From: Meghimatium bilineatum
Taxonomy: Eukaryota > Mollusca > Gastropoda > Stylommatophora > Philomycidae
Length of the DNA: 64,000 nucleotides
Assembly (NCBI GenBank): GCA_034231615.1
Contig: CM067316.1
Span: 26,340,093-26,404,092, forward strand
Reading direction: 5' to 3'
The notes under the pieces are model-generated. The model saw only the letters and a program-made list of their open reading frames with translations, searched no databases and was not told the DNA's origin. Made by a program: the position numbers and the translations under genes. This document shows, piece after piece, positions 15,701 through 23,072 of the stretch; within the stretch, counting starts at the first letter, position 1; every line of letters begins with the position of its first letter.

Positions 15701-18426
15701 TCTACAAGGTATTTTTGTTGTATGTCTTGTTGTTTTAGTGCTGATGCGTCTATCTGTGGTTCTTGGACTCCTCTATTTACTATCTTTTTAAGTTTGACAT
15801 TTATTTTGCACAGCACTGGATTATGGTCAGAGTTGATATCTGCACCTGGGTATGTTTTGATGTTTTTGACACTATTTCTAAATCTATTGTTAATCATAAT
15901 GTAATCTATTTGGTTCCTCTTTCTGTCTCCAGGGCTTTTCCATATATATAATCTTCTATTTTCATGTTCAAAGAATGTATTACATATGATCATATTGTTC
16001 TCCTCACAGAACTGTATAAGTCTTTCTCCTCTGTCATTTCTTGTCCCTAGTCCGAATTGCCCTACAATGATTAGATTAAATTCTTCCTATCTGCATTTAT
16101 GGGAAGTTTTCAGTGTATTATCTGTTGTGCTATGCATTTTCTGTCCAATTTGTTTGCATATTCATTTTTGTGACTGGTAATTCGCATATGCTGGGCAATG
16201 AGTAACCAGATAGACCCGTGAGTTTTTTTCCCCTTTATAAGCGGTGAAGCAATGGGCTGGGCTGACATACTGAACTCCTTATGAGAAACAGCATGAACAG
16301 ACATAATTGAGTAATAGTAAATATGTTACAAACACACTATTAATGTAAACAGATCATAATCAAATTAATGCAAATGTATGACTTGCCTGTTACAGAGACC
16401 AGTATTATTTTATGTCTTAATAATCTATCTCTCAGTTAATCCACAACACTGTAGTAGATACATCCATTGTGTTTCCACATCGCATGGGACCTCCATTCAA
16501 GCGTGCACTCCGATCTCTGATGGTAGACCACTTGCAGAAAATTATACAAGCTGATGGTGAGCATTTCCAATTTGATTGGGTTTTAAAAAAAATAAAACTT
16601 GTCAAATTATTTTATGTTTTGAGTTCAGATGATTTTTTTCCCCTTTGGATGGAAGTTGAGATCATTGTTATGTTATTAACAATCTTCTTTTAGCAATCAC
16701 CTGAAGCTTCCAATCTTAGACACAAATTATAGTGTAAAGACTATGTTGTGTAAAGTGGATTGTCTATTGTTTTTTCCCAGGTTATTTTCTTTTAATCCAC
16801 TCTTGCTGTTAAGCGTATAGGCTGATTGGAGCTTGAGTGTTTGTGTAAAGTGGATATAAATAGGAAAACAGATTGCATACTGTACCTCCTCCATCATTTG
16901 TCTTCTTACTGTACTTCCTCCATCATTTCTCTTCTTACTGTACTTCCTGCATCATTTGTCTTCTTACTGTACTTCCTTCATCATTTGTCATCTTACTGTA
17001 CTTCCTCCATCATTTGTCTTCTTACTGTACTTCCTCCATCATTTGTCTTCTTACTGTACTTCCTCCATAATTTGTCTTCTTACTGTACTTCCTCCATCAT
17101 TTGTCTTTCAACTGTACATATGCAAAATGTTGAGCCTTTGACATAAACTATGATACATAGGTCAAACATTGACCCAGTGAACAATGTGGAACATTCAAAA
17201 CTGCTAGGCGCTAAATGTGTATTTAAATCGGTTTTTGGAATGTAAGAACAATGTTCCAAACTTGAAAAACAGCCCATATCTGCAATGAAATGAACAACTA
17301 TGGCATTAACATCTTAAATATTAGTGAATGTAGACTGCCAGGTTCAGGAAAAGTATTCTTACAAAATTTGTTATTGATTGAGTCATATGAAAAAGCACTG
17401 AAAATGAGCAGACAGGAATAAAATGGATTAATAATACCAATCTCGAAGGTCTTTTCTGTAGTCAGCCTGTTCAAGGCTGAGGATGTTTGTGCTCTTGGAA
17501 CCAGTAAAGTTGTACGTTAACCATTTTTTCTGCCAATTTCCCAAGACATGTTAGGAATATGGGGCGGTGGCTTTTTGGGTTCATCTGGAGGTTTGTTACT
17601 TTTCAAGATGGGAATGATATGAGCATAACCCCAGGTCATATTTATTAATTTTAGATCCCTGAAAATCTTGAAGACGTACCAATTAGCTGTACATACTAGA
17701 GAGAGAGAGACAAGTTTGTTTACTATCCCCAGGATTTGTGAACAACTTGCTCTTCCTATGATTAGTGAGATGGTTTCTCTGATCTTTCTTTCATATTCAA
17801 GAGGCTTACAGAGAGACAAATGCATGACCATCTCCAGCTGTTGTTCATAATTGTGACATTTTTATTTACTACATAAAGCCATCAAATATGTAAATTGAGA
17901 TTTCTGTCAAGCTAATGTATATCTTGTTGTCGTGACAGTTGGCAAAGTGTTTGACAGATAGATTAAGCAGTAAATAAAAACATGTGTAATCAGATTGTTT
18001 CAGCACAGGGGTGCCACACTCACTCCAGAGTGTGCTTGCTGTACACACATTACAGAAATCTTTTATCTCAACTTATTGAATGCCCAGTACAATTATTCTC
18101 CCTTCATAGTTAGATGATATATGGGACAAAACAGCAGCTCACAAACCCATACATATTCCACACATTGAGCTATGAGATCACCAACCAACCATCAATAGAG
18201 GAAATCCTCTTGTTTCTGTGTTCTATCCTATGCTGCTTTCATTCATTTGATCACCCAATATCATGACACACACACACCAGCCTTACCATCCTGAAGAAGA
18301 ATCAGATAAATCTTACGTTTACATTTTTTTATCTTTCTAGATAGTGGCCATGACAGTAAAGAGGATGCAGTGGCCTGTATGCAGCTCATGTTGTACAAAG
18401 TGAAGGCTGATGCCAGGAGACGATAA
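601..18426 (+). CDS. REXO1: REXO1-like RNA exonuclease, 3' half of gene (8 exons)
   Basis: The joined exons are 601-741, 1656-1769, 5289-5362, 7366-7479, 11790-11905, 14080-14218, 16436-16556 and 18341-18426. They form one open frame of about 300 residues with consistent splice phases and GT-AG borders. The order of domains is a conserved pre-exonuclease region ([15 protein letters not shown]), a CxxC...CxxH cysteine/histidine region, and a DEDDh 3'-5' exonuclease. Exo I is SLDCEM, Exo II is [12 protein letters not shown], and Exo III is GHDSKEDA (H, four residues, D). All catalytic acidic residues and the histidine are present. This is the layout of REXO1 in the REXO1/REX3/Rex1p family, which trims the 3' ends of structured RNAs, probably in the nucleus. 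The N-terminal exons lie left of the window. The introns are loaded with transposons, but none interrupts an exon. Confidence 0.93.
762..1380 (-). mobile_element. 5'-truncated LINE (family A), RT thumb and tail
   Basis: Read on the - strand it encodes a reverse-transcriptase C-terminal region: a piece with [20 protein letters not shown], then VKYIGTLL, then downstream [19 protein letters not shown] and RRTQLE. Stops and frameshifts are present. Its end near 762 resembles the 3' end of the better copy at 10202-11389. The insert lies only about 20 bases past the REXO1 donor at 742. Confidence 0.8.
1405..1480 (+). repeat. Possible tRNA-derived SINE head
   Basis: The segment has an A-box-like run (catagaggtacaaagcg) and, about 40 bases later, a B-box-like run (ccagattcaatttcc). 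The spacing fits a degenerate tRNA promoter, but no second copy was found in the window. Confidence 0.35.
1656..1769 (+). CDS. REXO1: REXO1 exon, CxxC...CxxH region
   Basis: The acceptor is ctttggcag and the donor is gtcagt. The exon encodes [19 protein letters not shown], then a segment with [12 protein letters not shown]. The spaced cysteines and histidine look like a zinc-binding module, which precedes the exonuclease domain in this family. The phase matches the exons on either side: the leading G comes from the previous exon, and a trailing G carries to the next. Confidence 0.9.
2130..2650 (+). repeat. Dispersed intronic repeat D, copy 1
   Basis: Shares ordered blocks with 12600-13330 and 18500-19000, including agatattta...tttgtacat and aagaattgaa at 2300-2340. 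Similarity is patchy and was judged by eye. It has no coding capacity. Confidence 0.45.
2650..3740. other. REXO1 intron, nothing recognised
   Basis: AT-rich intron sequence with a short G run near 3207. I see no exon, RNA gene or clear element. Confidence 0.5.
3743..4290 (+). pseudogene. pogo/Tigger-type transposase remnant
   Basis: Read from 3743 it gives [20 protein letters not shown] and KKARLPK, then after a gap LTSFLQPL...[10 protein letters not shown], and further on [20 protein letters not shown]. These blocks occur in that order in pogo/Tigger (jerky/CENP-B-like) DDE transposases: the FTVVL...K.LP region, the LTS.LQPLD..PFK.R block, and the C-terminal ISNA..G.eDdaIF block. The central catalytic part is mostly deleted, and stops and frameshifts occur. 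It is a dead copy in a REXO1 intron. Confidence 0.72.
4300..5035 (-). mobile_element. LINE remnant, RT thumb to C-terminus
   Basis: On the - strand it encodes [20 protein letters not shown], then [20 protein letters not shown], then [20 protein letters not shown], and after a frameshift a [13 protein letters not shown] segment. This series is the connection/thumb end of endonuclease-type LINE reverse transcriptases. Part of the upstream palm-to-thumb strand is readable to about 5035. It is decayed and lacks the catalytic palm. Confidence 0.8.
5289..5362 (+). CDS. REXO1: REXO1 exon, linker with CC and GCQVAK
   Basis: A short 74-nt exon. The acceptor is ttatattag and the donor is gtgagt. It encodes [20 protein letters not shown] followed by CQVAK. 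The pattern of two adjacent cysteines, then G-C-Q-V-A-K, is a conserved REXO1 feature between the cysteine region and the nuclease. It ends on a codon boundary. Confidence 0.88.
5610..5823 (+). mobile_element. 5'-truncated LINE tail with target-site duplication
   Basis: Encodes the last part of a [27 protein letters not shown], then an intact run through [18 protein letters not shown] and a stop. The tail is a short (AATG) repeat. A perfect 12-bp duplication, tgatctgcaaca, flanks it at 5598-5609 and 5824-5835. That is diagnostic of target-primed insertion of a heavily truncated copy. A second copy of this family lies at 38030-38517. Confidence 0.9.
6078..6450 (+). mobile_element. LINE remnant with internal deletion
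   Basis: The frame gives [20 protein letters not shown] and [18 protein letters not shown], an RT thumb. It then jumps to [20 protein letters not shown], which belongs near the C-terminus of the same LINE type. The intervening region is missing, so the 133-codon open frame is a fused remnant and not a host gene. Confidence 0.75.
6480..7365. other. REXO1 intron, nothing recognised
   Basis: AT-rich intron sequence ending in the tttctattcag acceptor. I saw no element or exon. Confidence 0.5.
7366..7479 (+). CDS. REXO1: REXO1 exon with Exo I motif
   Basis: The acceptor is tttctattcag and the donor is gtatgt. It has 38 codons in phase 0. It starts [20 protein letters not shown] and ends [10 protein letters not shown]. 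The D and E of DCE are the first two metal-binding acidic residues of the DEDD nuclease. Confidence 0.93.
7648..7850 (+). mobile_element. tRNA-derived SINE (family S1), copy 1
   Basis: An A-box-like run (gtagtggtgaagcc) is followed by a B-box-like run (ctggttcaaatcc). Next comes a shared body block, gagatccctggggattatca. The same order occurs at 43632-43860 (gtagtggtaaacag, gagttcgaatctt, gagatccctgtggattatca). Two copies sharing tRNA-like promoter boxes and body support a polymerase III SINE. Confidence 0.75.
7915..8230 (+). mobile_element. Highly decayed LINE fragment
   Basis: A run reading [20 protein letters not shown] resembles the thumb region of LINE RTs (compare the copy at 32130-32220). 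Stops follow within a few codons, and the rest is barely recognisable. Confidence 0.5.
8575..8608 (+). repeat. mariner left terminal inverted repeat
   Basis: 34 bp, beginning atacgaggcg and ending gggacttgt. It is the exact reverse complement of 9895-9928. Confidence 0.97.
8739..9803 (+). CDS. mariner transposase, 354 aa
   Basis: I start at the ATG at 8739; the frame also opens upstream, but without an ATG. The N-terminal part carries the helix-turn-helix DNA-binding region (a block near [14 protein letters not shown], and a second at [17 protein letters not shown]). The DDD catalytic domain has D165 in [13 protein letters not shown]259 in HDNARPH and D294 in [10 protein letters not shown]. 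Exactly 34 residues separate the last two, which is the D34D signature of mariner. Length matches the family (about 340-355 residues). The reaction is cut-and-paste transposition at TA sites, and the enzyme should act in the nucleus on the flanking inverted repeats. No stop or frameshift is seen. Whether it is expressed cannot be told. Confidence 0.96.
   Translation: MAGVIPNLSKVNQRAVIQFLSFEGCQAVDIHRRMKAAYGDKCLSRTRVMEWVRMFKDGRELTADLARPGQEHIVATEEAIAVLDKAVLTDRRRSIRSLAEEFHMSIGTAHMVVRKKLNYRKVCSQWVPRMLTDHHKEERMGWSLNHLMRYRAEGDAFLLSIVAGDESWCHHYEPSSKIDSMQWKHPGSPKPKKFKTQVSAGKVMVTAFFDHEGLLLTDFKEPGVNINAAHYKDTLDKLHKAIKAKRPGRLSQGVILLHDNARPHVAKIVQETLAKKNWEVLHHPAYSPDLSPCDFHLFGPLKKALKGQRFNSDADVKTAVTTWFREQPRNFFSDGIRRLPKQWDACLNAYGDFF
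9895..9928 (-). repeat. mariner right terminal inverted repeat
   Basis: Reverse complement of 8575-8608 over all 34 bases, followed by the TA target duplicate. Confidence 0.97.
10202..11389 (-). mobile_element. 5'-truncated LINE (family A) with 11-bp target duplication
   Basis: On the - strand it runs from RT palm to 3' end. An 11-bp duplication, ttttgcatgaa, flanks it at 10191-10201 and 11390-11400. The tail is a short (ATTG) repeat. Other family A copies are at 762-1380, 21535-21845, 31365-32700 and 44275-44840. The element is 5' truncated, so the endonuclease is missing. It sits antisense in a REXO1 intron. Confidence 0.92.
10944..11369 (-). pseudogene. LINE family A reverse-transcriptase palm
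   Basis: An open stretch carrying RT motifs in order: [20 protein letters not shown] (motif A with catalytic D), then QTAAMRV, then [20 protein letters not shown] (motif B), then [11 protein letters not shown] (motif C, YADD). The frame then breaks and resumes in other frames toward 10210, with [20 protein letters not shown] and the C-terminal [16 protein letters not shown]. It is non-autonomous. Confidence 0.88.
11456..11580. repeat. About 30-bp tandem repeat, 3-4 copies
   Basis: Units of the form cagtactttagtcaaattg plus tacattct repeat with small changes. Scattered further pieces continue to 11760. A short block at 11573-11605 (ttggttgctgatccag...) recurs at 44500-44610. Confidence 0.7.
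11790..11905 (+). CDS. REXO1: REXO1 exon, exonuclease strands after Exo I
   Basis: The acceptor is caaattcag and the donor is gtaaga. It encodes [20 protein letters not shown] and then a segment with [13 protein letters not shown]. The [10 protein letters not shown] run and the V-K-P-...-I-x-D-Y-N-T run are hallmarks of the REXO/Rex fold after Exo I. The exon ends with two bases of a split arginine codon. Confidence 0.93.
11906..12600. other. REXO1 intron, nothing recognised
   Basis: Unremarkable intron sequence. No element or exon is visible. Confidence 0.45.
12600..13330 (+). repeat. Dispersed intronic repeat D, copy 2
   Basis: Blocks shared with 2130-2650 and 18500-19000, such as tttgtgtacatgcaaataaa near 12845, gatataaaagatgtgagca near 12910 and a late block actcaccacg near 13310. 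Noncoding. Confidence 0.45.
13416..13530. repeat. 19-bp tandem repeat, about 6 copies
   Basis: Unit aaattaatgtgctgggcag repeated with single-base changes. Confidence 0.92.
13560..14079. other. REXO1 intron with a small GC-rich patch
   Basis: A GC-rich patch at about 13600-13650 stands out from the AT-rich surroundings. I could not assign it. The rest is plain intron up to the acceptor at 14078-14079. Confidence 0.4.
14080..14218 (+). CDS. REXO1: REXO1 exon with Exo II motif
   Basis: The acceptor is catatatag and the donor is gtactt. It encodes [20 protein letters not shown], then AVMLSM and [15 protein letters not shown]. The aspartate in S-D-L is the third metal-binding acidic residue. The first base completes the split arginine codon, and the exon ends in phase 0. 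Confidence 0.93.
14466..14608 (+). mobile_element. Internal fragment of the 59-63 kb LINE family
   Basis: Encodes [20 protein letters not shown] and [20 protein letters not shown], nearly identical to the region between RT and RNase H in the LINE at 59421-63480 (its positions about 60400-60531, opposite strand). Neither end of the element is present. It abuts the antisense LINE that starts at 14609. Confidence 0.88.
14609..16090 (-). mobile_element. LINE fragment: endonuclease end to RT palm, 3' end missing
   Basis: The - strand has one long open frame (about 460 residues of element sequence, 14609-15993) and readable sequence to about 16090. It begins in an APE-type endonuclease ([15 protein letters not shown], then [13 protein letters not shown] with the catalytic D-H). 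It passes a linker and enters the [77 protein letters not shown]. It stops at [11 protein letters not shown], before the YADD motif. Losing the 3' part while keeping 5' sequence is the reverse of normal LINE truncation and points to deletion or rearrangement. Confidence 0.9.
16436..16556 (+). CDS. REXO1: REXO1 exon, IHNTVVDTS / FPHR segment
   Basis: The acceptor is tctctcag and the donor is gtgagc. It encodes [20 protein letters not shown], then [20 protein letters not shown]. The H-x-T-V-V-D-T-S and F-P-H-R pattern is characteristic of REXO1/REX family nucleases between Exo II and Exo III. It ends with one base of the next codon. Confidence 0.92.
16879..17116. repeat. 29-bp tandem repeat, 8 copies
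   Basis: Unit ttcctccatcatttgtcttc plus ttactgtac, nearly perfect, in the last REXO1 intron. Confidence 0.95.
17517..17830 (-). mobile_element. LINE RT fragment, decayed
   Basis: On the - strand the frame gives [20 protein letters not shown] and DEPKKPPPH. This resembles the W..A.IIPI.K..K...DP..YRPI segment of LINE reverse transcriptases. The rest is not recognisable. Confidence 0.55.
18115..18200 (+). repeat. Dispersed short repeat E, copy 1
   Basis: Resembles 44500-44608: blocks gggacaaaacagcagctcac, aaacccatacatat and caccaaccaaccatc recur there in the same order. Noncoding and of unknown class. Confidence 0.6.
18341..18426 (+). CDS. REXO1: REXO1 terminal exon with Exo III motif and stop
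   Basis: The acceptor is atctttctag. It encodes [20 protein letters not shown], then VKADARRR and a TAA stop at 18424-18426. H-D-S-K-E-D gives the catalytic histidine and the last aspartate with the four-residue spacing of DEDDh enzymes. The protein ends soon after the nuclease, as is usual for REXO1. Confidence 0.93.
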
Positions 18427-18499
18427 TGATTCTAATATCTTAGACCAGCTCATCCTAGAAATTAAAATGGGGGGTGTCTGTGAGGAGGGAGAAGCAAGT

Positions 18500-19000
18500 C
18501 TACATCAATTCAGTTTCACTTATTAACCTTTATCAGGCCAGATTATATTTTGACAAATTGAATAGCATTATTTTTGGTGGGTGTTTGGATAATGCAATAA
18601 TTTTTTTTTGTTTTTAGAGATATTTACATAATTTTTGTACATGTAAACAAAGAATTGAACACTACATGTATTGATGTTGTTTTTTCTGGATCTGATACAA
18701 GAGGTGTGAGTAGGTTGTAAAGATGGCAAAAAGGGTAACAAATGATTAAAATTAGAGAAACACATTTTTTTTACATATTCACTCTTATTATCTGATGTGG
18801 CAACCCTGATAACTTTCTTTCACACACTTGAATCTATTGTATTTATGTTGTTTCATAAACAAACATAATAGTATCACTGGGGAAATAAATAAAACATGTA
18901 GATTTCACTTACCTTATCAAATTCATTGTATAGACTTAGACCTAGTGTTGTCTGTAGTCCATGTCAATACATTAGGTCCACACTTGTTCCATGTCATTTC
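18500..19000 (+). repeat. Dispersed repeat D, copy 3 (includes REXO1 3' flank)
   Basis: Block agagatatttacataatt plus tttgtacatgtaaac and aaagaattgaac matches copy 1 near 2300. It begins within about 100 bases of the REXO1 stop codon and may overlap the 3' UTR. I could not place the polyadenylation signal. Confidence 0.45.
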
Positions 19001-19352
19001 ATAACAAAATCATGTTACTATACTTAAATACAAATTTAATTTCCTATCCATAATCACAATCCATAATGTTTTTACATTATACATTTTGACAGCTATTATA
19101 ACAGGGCTGGGACAGATGTCTAGATATTTCACATTTCGTGTTCAATATTGTCTGATTTTCCAACCATTATGCTGGGATAGGAATTAAAATACTATTTCTG
19201 ATTGTGGTCACAGCATTAACGATCATGTGATTTATGTCGCTGAATGAATGAATAGTAACGGTGTGAATACACTGGACAACAGCCCCTTGTGTAACAGAAA
19301 AACTGTTGCTGCATGCACTTGACCAAGGCTTGCTGAAGGTTAACCTTTAGCA

Positions 19353-19478
19353 TGCTGTCTTTGACTATAGTAAAAAGACAATGTATTCTACAACAATCAT
19401 ACGTTGGTATGCACTGCTGTCTTTGACTATAGTAAAAAGACAATGTATTCTACAACAATCATATGTTGGTATGCACCT
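19353..19478. repeat. 62-bp direct duplication
   Basis: Two adjacent near-identical copies beginning tgctgtctttgactatag; they differ at about one base. Confidence 0.95.
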
Positions 19479-19784
19479 GTTTCAAACAAAGAAATCCAAG
19501 ATTGTAAACAATCATTCATCCAACAACAGATGAAATGAAAGTAGATGTATACTTCTTTTTTCGCTAATGTTTAGCTCAATAGGGCAATATAGTGATCAGT
19601 CAAAATCATTTGAAGGTGTCAGCCATTTTTTAGGAATATATTTTGTTTAAATTTCCAATTTCTATCTGCTAGCTAATAGTGTTAGTTAGGTCAATGTGTT
19701 TCAAATAGTATTCAACAACTATATATAAACACATTAGTTTGGTCCTATCAGAAATAATAAACCAAGACAATTTATCTTTCTTCT

Positions 19785-20050
19785 GCATTCATTCTCAAAC
19801 TCCTGCAAATCAGCAGGATGTAGTCTGGAGAACGGAATGCATTGTGCCATGGTTTACAGCATTGCTGCGATATCTGCGCCTTTCGGCCTGACACATCCTA
19901 CTTCAGCATGGCTTTGGGTCACTGACCCTATATGGGATGGGACAGCCAACTCCATCCCATAACCTCCTTAGTCGCCTCGTACGACATGCATGGAAGGTAA
20001 ACAGTGTTGCTATTCTTTGCTCCCCTTTCGGACCCCGACAACACATGGGC
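19785..20050 (-). mobile_element. GAA-tailed SINE-like repeat (family C), long copy
   Basis: Read on the - strand the order is: a 5' block with tccgaaaggggagcaaag; gtcgtacgaggcgact; the shared core ggatgtgtcaggccgaaagg followed by cgcagatat; a block with ccatggcacaatgcattcc; and the 3' part ggagtttgagaatgaa. Related copies lie at 25100-25340, 26690-26790, 34200-34430, 53487-53700, 55025-55185 and 56508-56660. No clear target duplication was found for this copy. Confidence 0.75.
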
Positions 20051-20282
20051 GATTTATCTTTCATTCAATACATTGCATTTTGTAGAAACATTAGGCCTAT
20101 CCATTAATGTCGGATCAATATATTGCATTTGTTTTCGCAGATGATATATGAACATTCAAGTTTGGTTATGAAATGACATCAGAAATGGATGTCTCTTAGA
20201 CATTTAGCTGCATTTTATCCTGGATTGAATATATCGCACAGGAATAGAAAATCTTATATTCATGCATTGTTTGTCTTCATTC

Positions 20283-20455
20283 AATGCAAGTAGCATCCCT
20301 CTTATTGCCCTTACAATAAAAGCATGATTTTCTTATAGGAATCCTTTGCTAAGCATTTACATGAATCATTTAGAACAGTTTTAAGGGCATGTGGTACCAT
20401 ATTTATGTGCATAATGGTTCTCAAATGCATACTAGGGGAGTTAATATAGGTGAGC
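20283..20455 (+). repeat. Dispersed repeat F, copy 1
   Basis: Near-identical over about 170 bp to 24663-24835: tagcatccctcttattgccc through aggggagttaatataggt. Same orientation, 4.4 kb apart. Neither copy codes for protein. Confidence 0.93.
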
Positions 20456-20689
20456 CACTCTTTATTCATTTTCTCATATCACACACATATTAACCAAATT
20501 TACATCAGTACACTCAGTAACTATTACTTATTTCTACACAAAAACTAGATAAAAAGCTCCAAGAACAACAAAAATTGCATTTTCAGATTCTCTCTATAAA
20601 TAAGGCAGTCAATAAATCAATGCAGTGGCGGGGAGAAATTGCATATTTTTAGTGCTGATTGCTGAAAGTTAAAAACACTTTTTTTCTTT

Positions 20690-21310
20690 TAGACAACATA
20701 AAAGTGAAACAAGTATCTGAATTCAAATATCTCTAGTATTTTCAGAAATGGAAGCCTCGATAAAGACAAGATGTCAAAAGGAAAATGCAGTAACATATCA
20801 ACTGTCACCACTATTTCATCTTAAGATCGAGATGGATGTTAAAAGACAAGTGATCTAAAGTATATTCCTAACAACACTGTGCTACCAGTGCCTAACTGGG
20901 TCTCTCTCTCATCTTCCCATTACAGAAAGATAGTGACATGTGAGATGAAATGCTTGAGGAAAGCCACAGGAGTCGCCAGGTTCGATAGATTAGGAAATGA
21001 ATATATCAGGGAAATAATATATATAACCTTGCACAGAATACATATAAAAGCAGCAGATAAGCGGTTTGGCCACATGAGAATGCATCATGACAAGTTGCTC
21101 ATACAGGCATATAACCAAATGAGATGAGGGTACAAAGTCAAAGGAAGACCACGGAAAAGATGGATTTAAAAAATGTCAGGGACATCCTAAACAAATACGG
21201 TCATAGCACAGCCGAGGCCACACATTTTGCTTTAGAATGCAAACTCGAGCTCTAATTACTCCTACTTTTAACAGGAAGAGTGGATAACAAACCACCTGGG
21301 GAAAGACAAT
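20690..21310 (+). mobile_element. LINE family B fragment
   Basis: The + strand gives KVKQVSEFKYL, then CEMKCLRKATGVARFDRLGN and, after a stop, KGRPRKRWI. It matches the - strand copies at 26800-27410 and 48080-49019 (CEMKCLRKAL..., GRPRKRW). It covers the RT thumb and C-terminal tail and is decayed. Confidence 0.8.
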
Positions 21311-21534
21311 AGACAAATAAAAAGAATTCTTGGTGAGGAACACATCTATCAACCTAGTGTTTATTTCATGGTTTTTTCATTCTAAAGTGGCCTAATCATT
21401 TTAGTCTCTTTTTTTCTCAAATATGTGACCACAAGTATTTTAACATTTCTTGTATCTCTTCATTTCCTCCCATGGTATTTTGTTCTGTTTCTTGCTTTTA
21501 AAAAAAATATTATTTCACATATATTATTACCATG

Positions 21535-21845
21535 GACAGCCAAGAAAACTAATGCAGAAGGGTTCTCATTGATGCTGGCGTAAAAAGATCAATCATATAA
21601 AACATTAGAGGCAGACAGTCAAGGTTTCTAGGGCATGTGCTAAGAACACAGCTTGAACACTTAATAACCACTGGAAAGATCAAAGGGAGAAGAGATAGAG
21701 GTCGACAAAGAGAAAAGTTACTAGATGGGCTTGTATTGTGGCACGGTAGAAGCTCACCAACCGAGCTTATTGACAACACAAGGGACAGAGGGTCGTAGAG
21801 AAACATGATCACCTAGGCCAGTCGGCATGGCACTTGATTGATTGA
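21535..21845 (+). mobile_element. LINE family A 3' end
   Basis: The + strand encodes AKKTNAEGFSLMLA-like sequence, a block with [20 protein letters not shown], then [19 protein letters not shown]. It ends in tggcacttgattgattga, the family A tail seen inverted at 10202. It has frameshifts and a stop. Confidence 0.85.
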
Positions 21846-21849
21846 CATA

Positions 21850-22221
21850 TGTAAGGTTTCTCTCTTGTTCTTGTGTTAATGTAAGACGTTGATAACGCAA
21901 TGTTGGTATCAAGATCAAGTGTGTCTTCTTTATAAACACTCATCAATGATTCTTGATGAGTTGACTTGCAGTAGCGCTGTCATCACCAACTATCTCTTCC
22001 TAGTTTTTCATGCTTTATCTTTTTATATTGCCAAAAAAACTTCAGAATTTTTGTTATTATAATGTTCCTGAGTCCACCTTCTTCCACATTTAATGTTCTT
22101 AACTGTTCTCGTTTAACTAATCTTTTTTGCTATCAATGGTATTCTCAATATCTTTTAGCATCTCTTTTCAAAGGAAAACAAATTCTCTGTTACAATGATA
22201 GTACATATCCATGTTCGATAT
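21850..22221. other. Intergenic, nothing recognised
   Basis: AT-rich spacer between two LINE insertions. No gene or repeat was identified. Confidence 0.45.
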
Positions 22222-22232
22222 GCTTTACCTTT

Positions 22233-23072
22233 TTAGTTAGTCGTCGGATCATCATCACTGCAATCTGGACACGTCCATAGTTGCTCCGATCTCTCCTTGA
22301 GTGTATCCGCCATCACACTTCTGCTGACAGTACCGGTCCTATGCTGGTTAACCATCATTCTTCTGCGCCCTCCAAAATGTTCACCTCTAGCAACACCGCA
22401 TTTCAATCCCTGATCTTTAATCCTAGCCATTGAAAGGGAATCATAATCCACATTAGTCTCACTCTTGCGTGTTATATCTCTTACGGAATTCAAAACGTCA
22501 GCGTGATCCATTGCCCCATCGCCCTGTGCCATTATCGCGCACAATGCCAGTTGATCCGCTCTTTCATTGCCTCGAACGCCCACATGTCCCAGCACGAAAA
22601 TAAATGTAACCACTTTCAAGCTCGCCTTTCTCAAGGCCTCAATCCACTGTTCACGAACGAGACCCACTTGTACCTTCTTAATCATACTCATAGAGTCACT
22701 CAAGATGCAGACCTGCGTTACCTTCTGTGTGCGTAGCCACTCAAATGCCTTGGTCACCGCCATAGTCTACATGGTCATACTACTTGTAGTGACAGCAAAG
22801 GCACCTTTTTCCTCCTTGATCGTTTTACCTGTGCACTGAGCTGTAAAGGCCCAAGCACTGCGAACATGCCTAATTACAGATCCATCAGTGTATATAATCA
22901 CATCCCCCTCTTTGGTATTCTCACTGATTAAAGCCTGCACTTCTTTCTCCACAGCTGTGGGACCCCATTCTCTGCATTCCCTGCTAAGTGATATTACTAC
23001 TCTCAAACAAGTTCGAAATCTGTGGGTAGACCTATCCATTTCGCACCAGCTGTCACATCCTGTAATCTGCAC
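22233..23072 (-). pseudogene. LINE RNase H domain and C-terminus
   Basis: Reads DVIIYTDGSVIRHVRSAWAF (first catalytic D). The frame meets a TAG at 22767-22769, then continues in the same frame with AVTKAFEWLRTQ, CILSDSMSMIKKVQ (a catalytic D) and GHVGVRGNERADQLA (last catalytic D). The end is TGTVSRSVMAD...LWTCPDCSDDDPTTN. Proteins with this RNase H plus CPDC...DD end are, as I recall them, abundant in molluscan genomes. Confidence 0.88.
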
